The notes beneath the pieces are model-generated. The model worked only from the letters and a program-made list of their open reading frames with translations. It made no database searches and was not told where the DNA came from. Below, piece after piece: positions 53,200 through 60,854 of a stretch of 64,000 bases of DNA (within the stretch, counting starts at the first letter, position 1; each line of letters opens with the position of its first letter). The stretch is from CAWAPS01 sp963783945. GTDB taxonomy: Bacteria > Actinomycetota > Acidimicrobiia > Acidimicrobiales > Palsa-688. The DNA lies in contig CAWAPS010000019.1 in the NCBI GenBank assembly GCA_963783945.1, positions 372,001-436,000 of the forward strand, given 5' to 3'. The translations under genes were made by a program, and so were the position numbers.

Positions 53200-53634
53200 C
53201 TATTGGGAGGGAAGTGGAATCCCATACGAGAGGGCACTCGTGACCGGATTGCAGTACTCCCGTATCCTCCGGATTTTGCCCTGATGCAGATCGAACCGAA
53301 AGACGTAACGATTCTTGTACGGGCGCCCGCTGACCATGGCCATGTCGCCCACCGCCTCGGCAAACACCACGTCGGAGTCGATGGTCGGGCGGATGTCCAC
53401 CTCGGTGAACTTGATGGAGTCGACATCTTCAAACGCCCGGCCGTAGTGGGTGGCGGCACCGTCGAGTCCCCGCCAGAGATCTCTCGGTTGATTGGTGCCG
53501 GATACATCCAGGGGCATCTCCAGAACCGCGTCGTCGGCCAGGACGGCTACGAGCCCCTCTTTGTCCTTTTGCTCCATCGCGGTGAGATACGCCAGAACCA
53601 CATCTCTCGACTCGGTCGACGGCGACGGTGTCAT
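53200..53634 (-). CDS. SnoaL-like (NTF2-fold) protein
   Basis: 144 aa. DVVLAYLTAMEQKDKEGLVAVL at the start and YKNRYVFRFDLHQGKIRRIREY near the end define the NTF2-like cone. The start ATG (53634) overlaps the amidohydrolase TGA at 53631 (ATGA), so the pair is translationally coupled. It is an intact homologue of the frameshifted gene at 44755, sharing DVSGTN/NVSGTN, WRGL, NRYVFRF and NPVTSA. Likely an enzyme acting on the amidohydrolase product or an uncoupled cyclase/isomerase; unknown. Confidence 0.82.
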   Translation of the reverse strand: MTPSPSTESRDVVLAYLTAMEQKDKEGLVAVLADDAVLEMPLDVSGTNQPRDLWRGLDGAATHYGRAFEDVDSIKFTEVDIRPTIDSDVVFAEAVGDMAMVSGRPYKNRYVFRFDLHQGKIRRIREYCNPVTSALSYGIPLPSQ

Positions 53635-54986
53635 CGCCTCGAACCGGCCAGGGCGATGTCTTCACTTATGAGAGTGTCGAGCTCCTCGGGGTCGATTTGC
53701 TCAGCCGGCTTGCGGTAGCCGCCGCGAGCGTCCCAGTTGTCTAGGAGCCGTGGGTCGAGCTCCGGGGTGCGGCCGGTGATGTCGGCGAAGGTCGGGCCGA
53801 TCCGTGCCGCGACTGCCGCGAGCTTGGCCCGATCCAGGCCCATGACCCGGATGGCGTTGTCCCCGAGGATCAGTCGCAACTCGTCATCGGGAACTCCGAC
53901 GAACGCGTCACTCAGCCAGTCTCTCGTGTTGGGCCACGTCCCCTCGGCGTGGGCGTAGTCGCGGCCGAAGAAGACGGTCTCGATACCCATGTCGTGGCGC
54001 ATGGCTACCTCTGACTTGTGCACGAATGATAACGACACCAAGCAGTGGTCGTGCCAGTACTCGCTCGGCTTGCGCTTCGCCGGCACGTCGGCCCGGGCCC
54101 GCTCATAGGCGGCGTCAAGATGGTGCAGCGTCCCCGGCAGCCAGTCGCCGCGCACCTCGGTCATGATTAGCTTGAGCTCGGGATGCCGGTCGAAGACGCC
54201 GCCGAGCATCAGCTGCCACATAGCCCGGCGCGGTCTGAGATCCTTCGAGAAGAACCCTTCGGCATTATTGATGATCTCCGACAGCAGATCGTCGCGACCC
54301 TCGGCCTCCATGTTGCGCCGGAGACCTTCGATCTTGGACAAGAATTCGCACTGCTCGGTGCCGTATCCGGCGTGGATAACCAGGGCCAGGCCCAGCTCTT
54401 CCAGCCTGGACCAGAACGGTTCGAAATATTCGTCATACAACGCGGGAAAGTCCGGACGGGCGACGTAACCGGGCGGGTAGGCGCCGACGAAGCCGCGGTC
54501 GGCGATCCACTGCAGCTCGGCCAACATGGCCTCCATGTCGGGGCAGGCTGCCGGATCCCCAACCAGGAGAATGCGATCCTTGGCCCCGCCGAACGTCTCC
54601 GCAGCCCACCGGTGATACGCCCGAACCCCTGCCGCCACTATGTCCTGGGAATAATGGCGGTACATGGGGCTGAGCGGGCGGATCGCCCGCGGATCGCCGC
54701 TGTAGACCAGCTCGGCGGCGACGCCCTCGCGGTCCATCTCCACCAAACGGCGATCGGCGTCCCAAGCACCGAGGTAGCCACCGGACGCCCAGGCCCCATC
54801 GGTGTCGACGACCTCGAGGACCTCAGGTGAGAAGTCGGCAAATACCCCGTGCAGCTCCGTGTACCGCTGATTGTCCTCGTATATCTCGGGCAGGAGCTCG
54901 CGGTACTTGGCTTCGAGGTACTCAGGCCATACCTCCGGTGGAGGCGTCGCGTGGGAATCTCCCGACACCACAATCAGCTTCTCCAT
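53631..54986 (-). CDS. Amidohydrolase family 2 protein (long form)
   Basis: 451 aa from ATG 54986 (SD GGACGGGAGG? weak G-rich stretch). The N-terminal metal motif is VVSGDSHATPPPEVWPEYL (DxH), with VIHAGYGTEQCEF (His), IMTEVRGDWLPGTLHHLD and VFFGRDYAHAEGTWPNT (catalytic Asp region). It resembles the copy at 34636-35979 in length and C-terminal tail. Translationally coupled to the SnoaL-like gene and followed upstream by the second Rieske gene in the same direction, 166 nt away: together a Rieske-amidohydrolase-SnoaL module. Confidence 0.88.
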   Translation of the reverse strand: MEKLIVVSGDSHATPPPEVWPEYLEAKYRELLPEIYEDNQRYTELHGVFADFSPEVLEVVDTDGAWASGGYLGAWDADRRLVEMDREGVAAELVYSGDPRAIRPLSPMYRHYSQDIVAAGVRAYHRWAAETFGGAKDRILLVGDPAACPDMEAMLAELQWIADRGFVGAYPPGYVARPDFPALYDEYFEPFWSRLEELGLALVIHAGYGTEQCEFLSKIEGLRRNMEAEGRDDLLSEIINNAEGFFSKDLRPRRAMWQLMLGGVFDRHPELKLIMTEVRGDWLPGTLHHLDAAYERARADVPAKRKPSEYWHDHCLVSLSFVHKSEVAMRHDMGIETVFFGRDYAHAEGTWPNTRDWLSDAFVGVPDDELRLILGDNAIRVMGLDRAKLAAVAARIGPTFADITGRTPELDPRLLDNWDARGGYRKPAEQIDPEELDTLISEDIALAGSRR

Positions 54987-55152
54987 CCCGTCCTCCCGTC
55001 CGATCCATTCCCAGTTGCGACAAACCTATCTCAAACCCGGCCAGACCCGGGCAGGGATTGCGACATTTTATATCCTGTCATATAGATCCAAACCGAGGCG
55101 GCGCGCAGGGAACGGCCAGGATGGGCCGGCCGCAACAAGCGTGGAACGGCCC

Positions 55153-56466
55153 CTATCGCGCCAAGTAGCGATCGAGCTCTTCGTGCATGTTGCTGATGAG
55201 GCGTTCCCAAACGGTCGCCAAGCGCAATCCCTCGAAGCTAGGGGTGTGCAGGCCCCGCTGCTGGCGCTCGATGTTGCTGAAGTCCTGTCTGGGAATGAGG
55301 CCCCAGCCGTCCGCGTCGGTCTTCCCGTAGCGCTCGACGGCCGGACGCACCCGGGGTTCCGAACCTTCGGGATAGGTCTCGAGCGACCACACTTCGAAGC
55401 GACACCACTCGGGGTCGTTGTTGTAGGGCCGGCTGCGGTACGCCAGCGAATTGGCGTACATCGGGAGCATCTCGTAGTTGGGGAAGACGAACATGCCACC
55501 GCCCCACAAGCCGGCGTTCTCGATCGGGGCCATGGGGATTCCCGCCCCCTCGGCGTACTCATAGATGGCTTGAACTGCGGCCATTATGAAACTCTCTCCC
55601 GGTGGGACCTTGTTGCGCAGACCCTCGAAGAGCCGGACCTCGCGCTCGAGCGTCATGGCATCCTGGCCTTCCCACAACAGACGTGCCATTTCGATGAACG
55701 TGTCCTTGTCCATCTCGGCGAAGTCCTCTCCACCGAGGAACTGGCCATGGCCGTGTTCGAACGCCTGGTAGACGGCCGGCATGCTGGCGTCGGTTGCGCA
55801 CTGCCACAGCTGTGGGTGGGTCTGCTGCACGTGATAACCCTCGAAGAAGGCTTCCTGGGCCATCTTCCAGTTGGCGTTGAGGATGACCTCCTTCCAGTAC
55901 TTGACCCGCATGTTCTCGACCGCGAGACCGTCGAGGATTCCTCCCGCCGGCGCCAGGGCCTCACGCAGGGATGGGGCGCTCCGGTCCATGTTGATCCACG
56001 CGCATCCGCCCCACGTGTCGACCTGGCACTCACGCAGGCGCAGATCGTCCGATCGCATGCACTCCGGCGCGAACTGTTCGTCGTGGAACACGAAGGAGTT
56101 CGAACCGTCCAGATTCCAGCGCCATCCGTGAAATGGACACACTATCTGCCCCCCCGAGAACCGCCCCTCCCCCACCGCAAGCTGGGTGGCGCGATGCCGG
56201 CACGCGTTTTCGAATGCCTTCAGGGAGCCGTCTTGCTGGCGGACTATCAGCACTGACTGATCACAGATCTCGTACTCGACGAAATCACCCGGTTCGGGAA
56301 TCTCCTCCAGGCGACACCCCATCTGCCACACATGCGGCCACAGTTGCTTCTTCTCCAACTCGAAAAAGTCGCGATCGAAGTAGCGCTCCCGCGGCACAAG
56401 GATCGGGCTCGTCATCCCAAAGGGCACAACTCCCGAAGACGGCTCCCGCTCCAAGCTGATCGTCAT
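55153..56466 (-). CDS. Rieske non-haem iron oxygenase, alpha subunit
   Basis: 437 aa from ATG 56466 with GGGGAGGAG before it. Rieske ligands are Cys89-x-His91 and Cys110-x2-His113; the mononuclear iron site is MAQEAFFEGYHVQQTH with His212 and His217. Compared with the enzyme at 45285 the sequence is only loosely similar, indicating a different substrate class. No ferredoxin or reductase partner is encoded here. The short palindrome 56499-56511 lies 33 nt upstream. First gene of the minus-strand module with the amidohydrolase and SnoaL genes; divergent from the TauD enzyme. Confidence 0.92.
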   Translation of the reverse strand: MTISLEREPSSGVVPFGMTSPILVPRERYFDRDFFELEKKQLWPHVWQMGCRLEEIPEPGDFVEYEICDQSVLIVRQQDGSLKAFENACRHRATQLAVGEGRFSGGQIVCPFHGWRWNLDGSNSFVFHDEQFAPECMRSDDLRLRECQVDTWGGCAWINMDRSAPSLREALAPAGGILDGLAVENMRVKYWKEVILNANWKMAQEAFFEGYHVQQTHPQLWQCATDASMPAVYQAFEHGHGQFLGGEDFAEMDKDTFIEMARLLWEGQDAMTLEREVRLFEGLRNKVPPGESFIMAAVQAIYEYAEGAGIPMAPIENAGLWGGGMFVFPNYEMLPMYANSLAYRSRPYNNDPEWCRFEVWSLETYPEGSEPRVRPAVERYGKTDADGWGLIPRQDFSNIERQQRGLHTPSFEGLRLATVWERLISNMHEELDRYLAR

Positions 56467-56498
56467 TCCTCTGCTCCTCCCCGGTGGAAAAACATCTC

Positions 56499-56511
56499 TT
56501 ACTCTAAGTAA
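56499..56511. promoter_or_regulatory. Short operator-like palindrome
   Basis: TTACT-CTA-AGTAA in an A/T-rich patch between divergent Rieske and TauD genes. Short, so only a weak candidate. Confidence 0.3.
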
Positions 56512-56675
56512 AGCAATCCTGAGAGGCAGTTGCAAAAGACGAAGCGTGAAACGAGAGGCCGGCCATGGGCCGTCGCTATGAACCTGACCGGTCTGCGCCA
56601 AGCCTTCCCGTGCCTCCGCTACGTTCGAGCGGGGTGACATTCCAAGCGCGGATCGAACAACGCACGGAGGTGTGC

Positions 56676-57590
56676 ATGACGATCGTCCAGACTCCACGTC
56701 GCTTCGCCGATCTGCTTCCACCGCTGGGACCGCGGACAATGCGGCGGGTGCCGGACGACTTTGTCGTGCGGTCGTACGACCGGTTCAGCATTCGTCCTCT
56801 AGGCCCCACAGTGGGCGCAGAGATCGAAGGTCTCGACCTGACCCAACCGCTCGACCAAGACGTTCAAGCCGACCTGCAGCGGGCTCTACTCGAGTGGAAG
56901 CTGGTGTTTTTCCGGGGCCCTGACATCGACGTCGACCGGTTCTACGCCTTTGCCCGCTATTTCGGCGATACCTTCGACGACAGTGTCATGGGCATGGGCC
57001 AGACCGAGCCGCCAAATGTCGGTGTGGCGAACTGCAGGCCCGAGCAGAACTACTGGCACAGTGATGCGACCTACGGGCCGAGACCACCCCGGGCCACCGT
57101 GCTACGGGTGCAACCGCCGGCGGTAGGAGGCGACACCGTCTTCGCTGACATGGCCGCTGCCTATGACAACCTGCCGGATGGGATCAAGGCCCGCATCGAG
57201 TCGCTCACCGCCATCCACGACGCCGAGCGCTACGCCCGCAGCTTTCACCCGGCCTACCGGCCCGAGACGGCCCGATGGACCGCGGTGGAGCATCCCGTGG
57301 TCATCGCCCACCCACAGACCGGGCGGCGAACCCTGTATGTGAACAGCCAGTGGACCCGCGAACTGGTCGGTGTCGACCCCGAGGAGGGTGAGCCGCTGCT
57401 CATGTACCTCTGCGCCCAGGCCGCGGTGCCCGAATACCAGTGCCGGCTCAACTGGCAGCCGTCCGGGCTGGCGATCTGGGACGACTACGCCCTGCAGCAC
57501 TACGCAGTCGGCGATTACACCGAAGGCCGTCGCTTCTGGCGCACGACTATCAAAGGCGAGGCGCCCAGGGCACCGGCACCAGCCTCCTGA
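56676..57590 (+). CDS. TauD/TfdA family Fe(II)/2-oxoglutarate-dependent dioxygenase
   Basis: 304 aa from ATG 56676 (SD GGAGGTG five bases upstream); the longer frame from 56565 lacks SD. Iron ligands His128-x-Asp130 (YWHSDATY) and distal His275 (ALQHYAVGD), with the 2-oxoglutarate Arg in RRFWRTT. SIRPLGPTVGAEIEGLDLT at the N-terminus is the canonical family start. More typical of the taurine/alkylsulfonate or 2,4-D type than the copy at 3843. Divergent from the Rieske module; substrate unknown. Confidence 0.9.
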   Translation: MTIVQTPRRFADLLPPLGPRTMRRVPDDFVVRSYDRFSIRPLGPTVGAEIEGLDLTQPLDQDVQADLQRALLEWKLVFFRGPDIDVDRFYAFARYFGDTFDDSVMGMGQTEPPNVGVANCRPEQNYWHSDATYGPRPPRATVLRVQPPAVGGDTVFADMAAAYDNLPDGIKARIESLTAIHDAERYARSFHPAYRPETARWTAVEHPVVIAHPQTGRRTLYVNSQWTRELVGVDPEEGEPLLMYLCAQAAVPEYQCRLNWQPSGLAIWDDYALQHYAVGDYTEGRRFWRTTIKGEAPRAPAPAS

Positions 57591-57690
57591 TCCAAAACCA
57601 CGCCGCGAGGTTGCGGACCGACAGACCGCCACGCAGAGCAATCCCGACGCCACCCGAGCACGTATTAGCGGTGATCAATCGGGAGGCGTG

Positions 57691-58518
57691 ATGTCCCAAC
57701 GGCGCGACGGTAAGCGGGAGAGACCGCGGCAAAGCTCGGTCCGATGGCTGGCGGGCATGGCCCCTATCGCCGGGCTCACCCTCGTGCTGACTGCCTGCGG
57801 CGGAGGTGGATCGAAGACCTCAACCGCAGCTCAGCCCGCCGCCACCCCGGCGCCGACCAGCCCGGCCCGGGCGGCGGTCACGTCCCGTCCCACCGTGGTG
57901 GAGATCACCAACCCCCAGCTGGGCAAGATCCTGGCCAACGCCAGCGACATGGTGCTCTACACCTACACCGCCGACAAGGGCGGAAAGAGCGGGTGCAGCG
58001 GGGTATGCCTCAAGTTTTGGCCGCCCCTGCTCCTGCCCTCAGGCGCCACCCAGCCCATCGCCGGGCCGGGAGTGAGCGGCCTGGGAATTGCGGCCGAACC
58101 CGAAGGCACCCAGGTCACCTACCACGGGATGCCCCTCTACACCTACATCGGCGACAAAGGCCCCAACCAGACCACCGGCCAAGGCGTGGTCGACAGCGGA
58201 GGAACCTGGTTCGTGGTGTCCCTGTCCGCCCCGGCCACCGCGCCGCCGGCCACCGCGCCGCCGGCCGCCGCACCGCCGCCCACGACACCACCGGCCACGA
58301 CACCGTCGGCCACCAGTCCACCCGCCACCGCGCCGCCCACCGTTGCCCCCACCACTGAGGCCCCGATGATGATCACCCCTACCCCAGCGGCCCGGCCGAG
58401 AGTCACCCCGAGCACGGCTGCCCCCTCGACGGCCGCTCCGCCGACTGCTCCGCGCCCTTCCCCTCCGACGACAGTCAGCCCGACCACGACTCCCGGCGGG
58501 GGTGGGGTCAGCTACTGA
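57691..58518 (+). CDS. Secreted lipoprotein with COG4315 domain and Pro/Thr-rich tail
   Basis: 275 aa. A twin-Arg-like N-terminal charged stretch and hydrophobic core end in the lipobox LTAC (Cys36). Residues ~65-175 hold two COG4315-type repeats (VLYTYTADKGGKSGCSGVCLKFWP and PLYTYIGDKGPNQTTGQGVV), of unknown function but widespread in secreted proteins of actinobacteria. The last ~90 residues are an almost uninterrupted Pro/Thr/Ala-rich region, suited to spanning the cell wall and possibly O-glycosylated. SD GGGAGG before ATG 57691. A perfect 15-bp hairpin follows. Confidence 0.82.
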   Translation: MSQRRDGKRERPRQSSVRWLAGMAPIAGLTLVLTACGGGGSKTSTAAQPAATPAPTSPARAAVTSRPTVVEITNPQLGKILANASDMVLYTYTADKGGKSGCSGVCLKFWPPLLLPSGATQPIAGPGVSGLGIAAEPEGTQVTYHGMPLYTYIGDKGPNQTTGQGVVDSGGTWFVVSLSAPATAPPATAPPAAAPPPTTPPATTPSATSPPATAPPTVAPTTEAPMMITPTPAARPRVTPSTAAPSTAAPPTAPRPSPPTTVSPTTTPGGGGVSY

Positions 58519-58542
58519 CGTAGCCGGATCCCACCACAGATC

Positions 58543-58586
58543 GACCGTGGCGCCGGGGAGGTGCCGCCAATCCCGGCGCCACGGTC
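58543..58586 (+). terminator. Strong hairpin after the lipoprotein gene
   Basis: Perfect 15-bp inverted repeat GACCGTGGCGCCGGG (58543-58557) and complement (58572-58586) with a 14-nt loop, 25 nt after the stop. No T-run follows. Confidence 0.6.
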
Positions 58587-58678
58587 ACCTCCAGCCGACC
58601 ACGCGGCCGAGCCTGCCCCAGACCGGTCCGACTCCCCGGGCGAAATCCTTTTGGATTGGTTCACCGTACGTTCATCTA

Positions 58679-59353
58679 GTGAAGCCGGGTCGGCAGCGTC
58701 GTGAGAGGTCAATCGCCGAGTTGTCCTGCGCAGAGGTGGAGAACGCTTCAGCCGAGTACGCCCTCGACATACTGCCCTCGCCACTCCGGAATGGGGTGGC
58801 GGTCCACCTGATCGCTTGTGAAGCGTGCCGCCGCGAGGTGGACGCCCTGTCTCGGCTCGCCTGCATGCTGCTCGGCGTCATCCCGGGTACTGAGCCGCCT
58901 CTCGGATTTGACCGCCGGGTCCTCGCTGCGGCCAGGCCCCGGCATCACCGCATTCGCACCGCGCTGATCGCTCCGGCCGCCATCGCCGCCTCGTTGCTCG
59001 CGGCTGCGATCGGAATCGGTCTCACAGGTGGTCTCGGCGGCGGAAACGCCCCCGGTGGTCGATCCTCACCGGCGCGACTGGTCTCGGTGCTCCGTGAGGG
59101 CCCGAACGTGGTGGGCTCCCTCACTGTCGCCGGACAACCGCCATGGGTTTCGGTGTCGGTCAAGGGATTGGCGGTCTCCGGGCCCGTCACGTGTGAGCTC
59201 GTCGCTCGCAACGGGGTGGACGCAACAGTTGGGACATTCGACCTGGTGGGGGGCAGCGGGTCGTGGGCGGCACCGACCTCCCGGGTGTCACGCGACATCG
59301 GCGCCCGGCTGGTCGACGGAGCCGGACAGGTGGTGGCGGCCGCCACCTTTTGA
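58679..59353 (+). CDS. Anti-sigma factor-like membrane protein
   Basis: 224 aa from GTG 58679. The N-terminal part has the HxxxCxxC zinc motif of ZAS anti-sigma factors (His43, Cys47, Cys50 in HLIACEAC), then one transmembrane segment at ~91-115 (IAPAAIAASLLAAAIGIGL) and a ~100-residue extracytoplasmic beta-rich domain (VVGSLTVAGQPPWVSVSV). No SD; TACGTT at 58667-58672 seven bases before GTG suggests a leaderless mRNA. No ECF sigma gene is adjacent, which is unusual. It may sense cell-envelope signals and hold a sigma factor encoded elsewhere. Confidence 0.72.
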   Translation: MKPGRQRRERSIAELSCAEVENASAEYALDILPSPLRNGVAVHLIACEACRREVDALSRLACMLLGVIPGTEPPLGFDRRVLAAARPRHHRIRTALIAPAAIAASLLAAAIGIGLTGGLGGGNAPGGRSSPARLVSVLREGPNVVGSLTVAGQPPWVSVSVKGLAVSGPVTCELVARNGVDATVGTFDLVGGSGSWAAPTSRVSRDIGARLVDGAGQVVAAATF

Positions 59354-59417
59354 CCCATCTGTTGACCGCAGGCGCACACGCCCGGCCCGATAGGACGCGG
59401 TCATCGGCTATGGTGGG

Positions 59418-59517
59418 GAGTGGTTGGGGAGTAGCCTGCAACCGGTTGATCGACATGCTGGCGTGATGAGCGCCCGGTCACCGGGCCCGCCAAGGCGGGT
59501 GGGCGAGACCTTCCGTT
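59418..59517 (+). ncRNA. yybP-ykoY (manganese) riboswitch candidate
   Basis: The conserved 5' element GGGGAGTAGCC is at 59426-59436 and the 3' element GGGCGAGACC at 59501-59510; their flanks GGTT (59422-59425) and GACC (59507-59510) pair as P1. The interior contains a hairpin-forming CGCCCGGTCACCGGGCCCGCC stretch (positions 59471-59490). Location 68 nt before the ATG of a TMEM165/GDT1 gene, a known regulon member of this Mn2+-sensing class, fits well. Class assignment rests on recalled consensus, not a covariance search. Confidence 0.78.
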
Positions 59518-59584
59518 TCGTGTGCCATGTCGTCGTGGCCGGAACGGAGGATCACCCCCGGACCGGCAGGAAGGTCGGTTGGAG

Positions 59585-60160
59585 ATGGGCCCCTTTGTTG
59601 CCTTGCTCTGCTTCCCCGTCATCTTCATAGGGGAACTACCGGACAAGACCATGTTTGCCAGCCTCGTCATGGCCACCAAGGGCAAACCCCGTCAGGTTTG
59701 GCTCGGCGCGGCCGGGGCGTTCGTGGTCCACGTAATCATCGCCACCACCATCGGTGTGGCCTTGTTCGCCGTTCTGCCGAAGCGGGCCTTGGACGCGGTG
59801 GTGGCCGGGATGTTCCTCTTCGGGGCTTTCTACGCGTGGAGGGAGGGGACCAAGGACGAGGAGGAGCTGGAGGAGAAGGAGGCGGCGAAACACGGGGTCA
59901 TCCTGACGGCCTTCGTGGTCATCTTTCTGGCCGAGTGGGGCGACTTGACCCAGATCCTTACCGCCAACCTGGCCGCCAAGTACCACTCAGCCCTATGGGT
60001 CGGGATCGGCGCCACCGCGGCTCTGTGGGCGGTTGCCGCCCTGGCGGTGGCGAGCGGCCAGACTCTCCTCCGTTTCGTGAACATCTCGACCATCCGGAAG
60101 GTCACAGCCGTGATCCTCGTCGCCCTGAGCGCCTACAGCATCTGGTCGGCCGTGCGATGA
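59585..60160 (+). CDS. TMEM165/GDT1 (UPF0016) family cation exporter
   Basis: 191-aa inner-membrane protein with six predicted segments arranged as two homologous halves. The family motif E-x-G-D-[KR]-[TS] appears as ELPDKT (Glu17-Thr22; Pro replaces the Gly) and EWGDLT (Glu117-Thr122). An acidic/Lys-rich linker (~88-102, DEEELEEKEAAK) joins the halves. Bacterial members export Mn2+ (MneA) or exchange Ca2+/H+. A yybP-ykoY-type Mn2+ riboswitch precedes it, supporting Mn2+ efflux. ATG 59585 with GGAAGG/GGAG SD. Confidence 0.88.
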   Translation: MGPFVALLCFPVIFIGELPDKTMFASLVMATKGKPRQVWLGAAGAFVVHVIIATTIGVALFAVLPKRALDAVVAGMFLFGAFYAWREGTKDEEELEEKEAAKHGVILTAFVVIFLAEWGDLTQILTANLAAKYHSALWVGIGATAALWAVAALAVASGQTLLRFVNISTIRKVTAVILVALSAYSIWSAVR

Positions 60161-60222
60161 AGGCGCCCACCGACCGTGGGGTTCAGCGCGGTCACCCATT
60201 GACGCCAGCGTGTCGCCGCTGA

Positions 60223-60747
60223 TCATCGGCGGCCAGTTGCTCTTTTTGCCCGTGCGGGCTCCACGTCGAGGATGTCGATCCCCCGTCGTCGGGCATCGGT
60301 GACGACGACAAGGCTGGCGGTTGAGGAGAGACGGACTCGTTGGGCGGCGTTCAGGTCGGCCACCAGTACTTCGATCTCGGCCTCGAAGGCGGCCGTGGCC
60401 CGATCGACGAGCTCCCGGCCAGCGGCCGTGAGGGTGACCTGCACGCTGCGACGGTCGCGGGCGGAGGCGGTCCGGGTCACGAGCCCTCGTTCTTGGGCTC
60501 GGTCGACCAGGCCGGTCACACTCGATTTATCCAGCTGGAGGAATCTCGCCAACTCCATGATGGTCGGCGAACGGTCCCGAAGGATTGCGAGCAGCCGGGC
60601 TTGGACGATCGAGAGGTCGTGGGCGGCAGCGACGCGCCCGAGAGTGCCCTGCACGCTGAAGCTCAGCTGAGCCAGAGCGTCGACCAATCCCAGGTCTGGC
60701 TGGCCTGGGAGAGGAGTCAGGACCGGGCGGCGGACGGTCGGGGACAC
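60223..60747 (-). CDS. MarR-family transcriptional regulator
   Basis: About 174 aa from GTG 60747 (GGCGGA upstream); a TTG at 60765 is an alternative. Core: ARLLAILRDRSPTIMELARFLQLDKSSVTGLVDRAQERGLV and the wing SARDRRSVQVTLTAAG. The divergent intergenic region holds a strong inverted repeat (60769-60809), which overlaps its own promoter and that of the quinone oxidoreductase gene. Autoregulation plus control of the neighbour, released by a reactive quinone or phenolic, is the expected pattern (family knowledge). Confidence 0.88.
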   Translation of the reverse strand: MSPTVRRPVLTPLPGQPDLGLVDALAQLSFSVQGTLGRVAAAHDLSIVQARLLAILRDRSPTIMELARFLQLDKSSVTGLVDRAQERGLVTRTASARDRRSVQVTLTAAGRELVDRATAAFEAEIEVLVADLNAAQRVRLSSTASLVVVTDARRRGIDILDVEPARAKRATGRR

Positions 60748-60768
60748 TCCGCCAGTGTAGGCCAAATC

Positions 60769-60809
60769 TAGTTCGTGTTACCAACTATAGTCGATGGTAA
60801 CACCAACTA
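60769..60809. promoter_or_regulatory. MarR operator between divergent genes
   Basis: 15-nt arms TAGTTCGTGTTACCA (60769-60783) and TGGTAACACCAACTA (60795-60809) matching at 14 of 15 positions around an 11-nt centre. The left arm with its right flank also forms a shorter TAGTT-N9-AACTA palindrome, typical of MarR boxes, so two dimers may bind. Confidence 0.72.
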
Positions 60810-60854
60810 CTTCTGCGCCAGCCGGTGCGGGAGCGCGACAGGAGAGCAAGCAGA

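Noticed and set aside
55060..55090. TATATCCTGTCATATA-like palindrome upstream of the amidohydrolase at 53631
   Set aside because: Only the outer five bases of each side match; too weak to report as an operator.
58200..58510. Repetitive GC-rich tract at the 3' end of the lipoprotein gene, considered as a CRISPR-like or tandem-repeat array
   Set aside because: It simply encodes an imperfect Pro/Thr/Ala-rich tail; units vary and no spacers are present.
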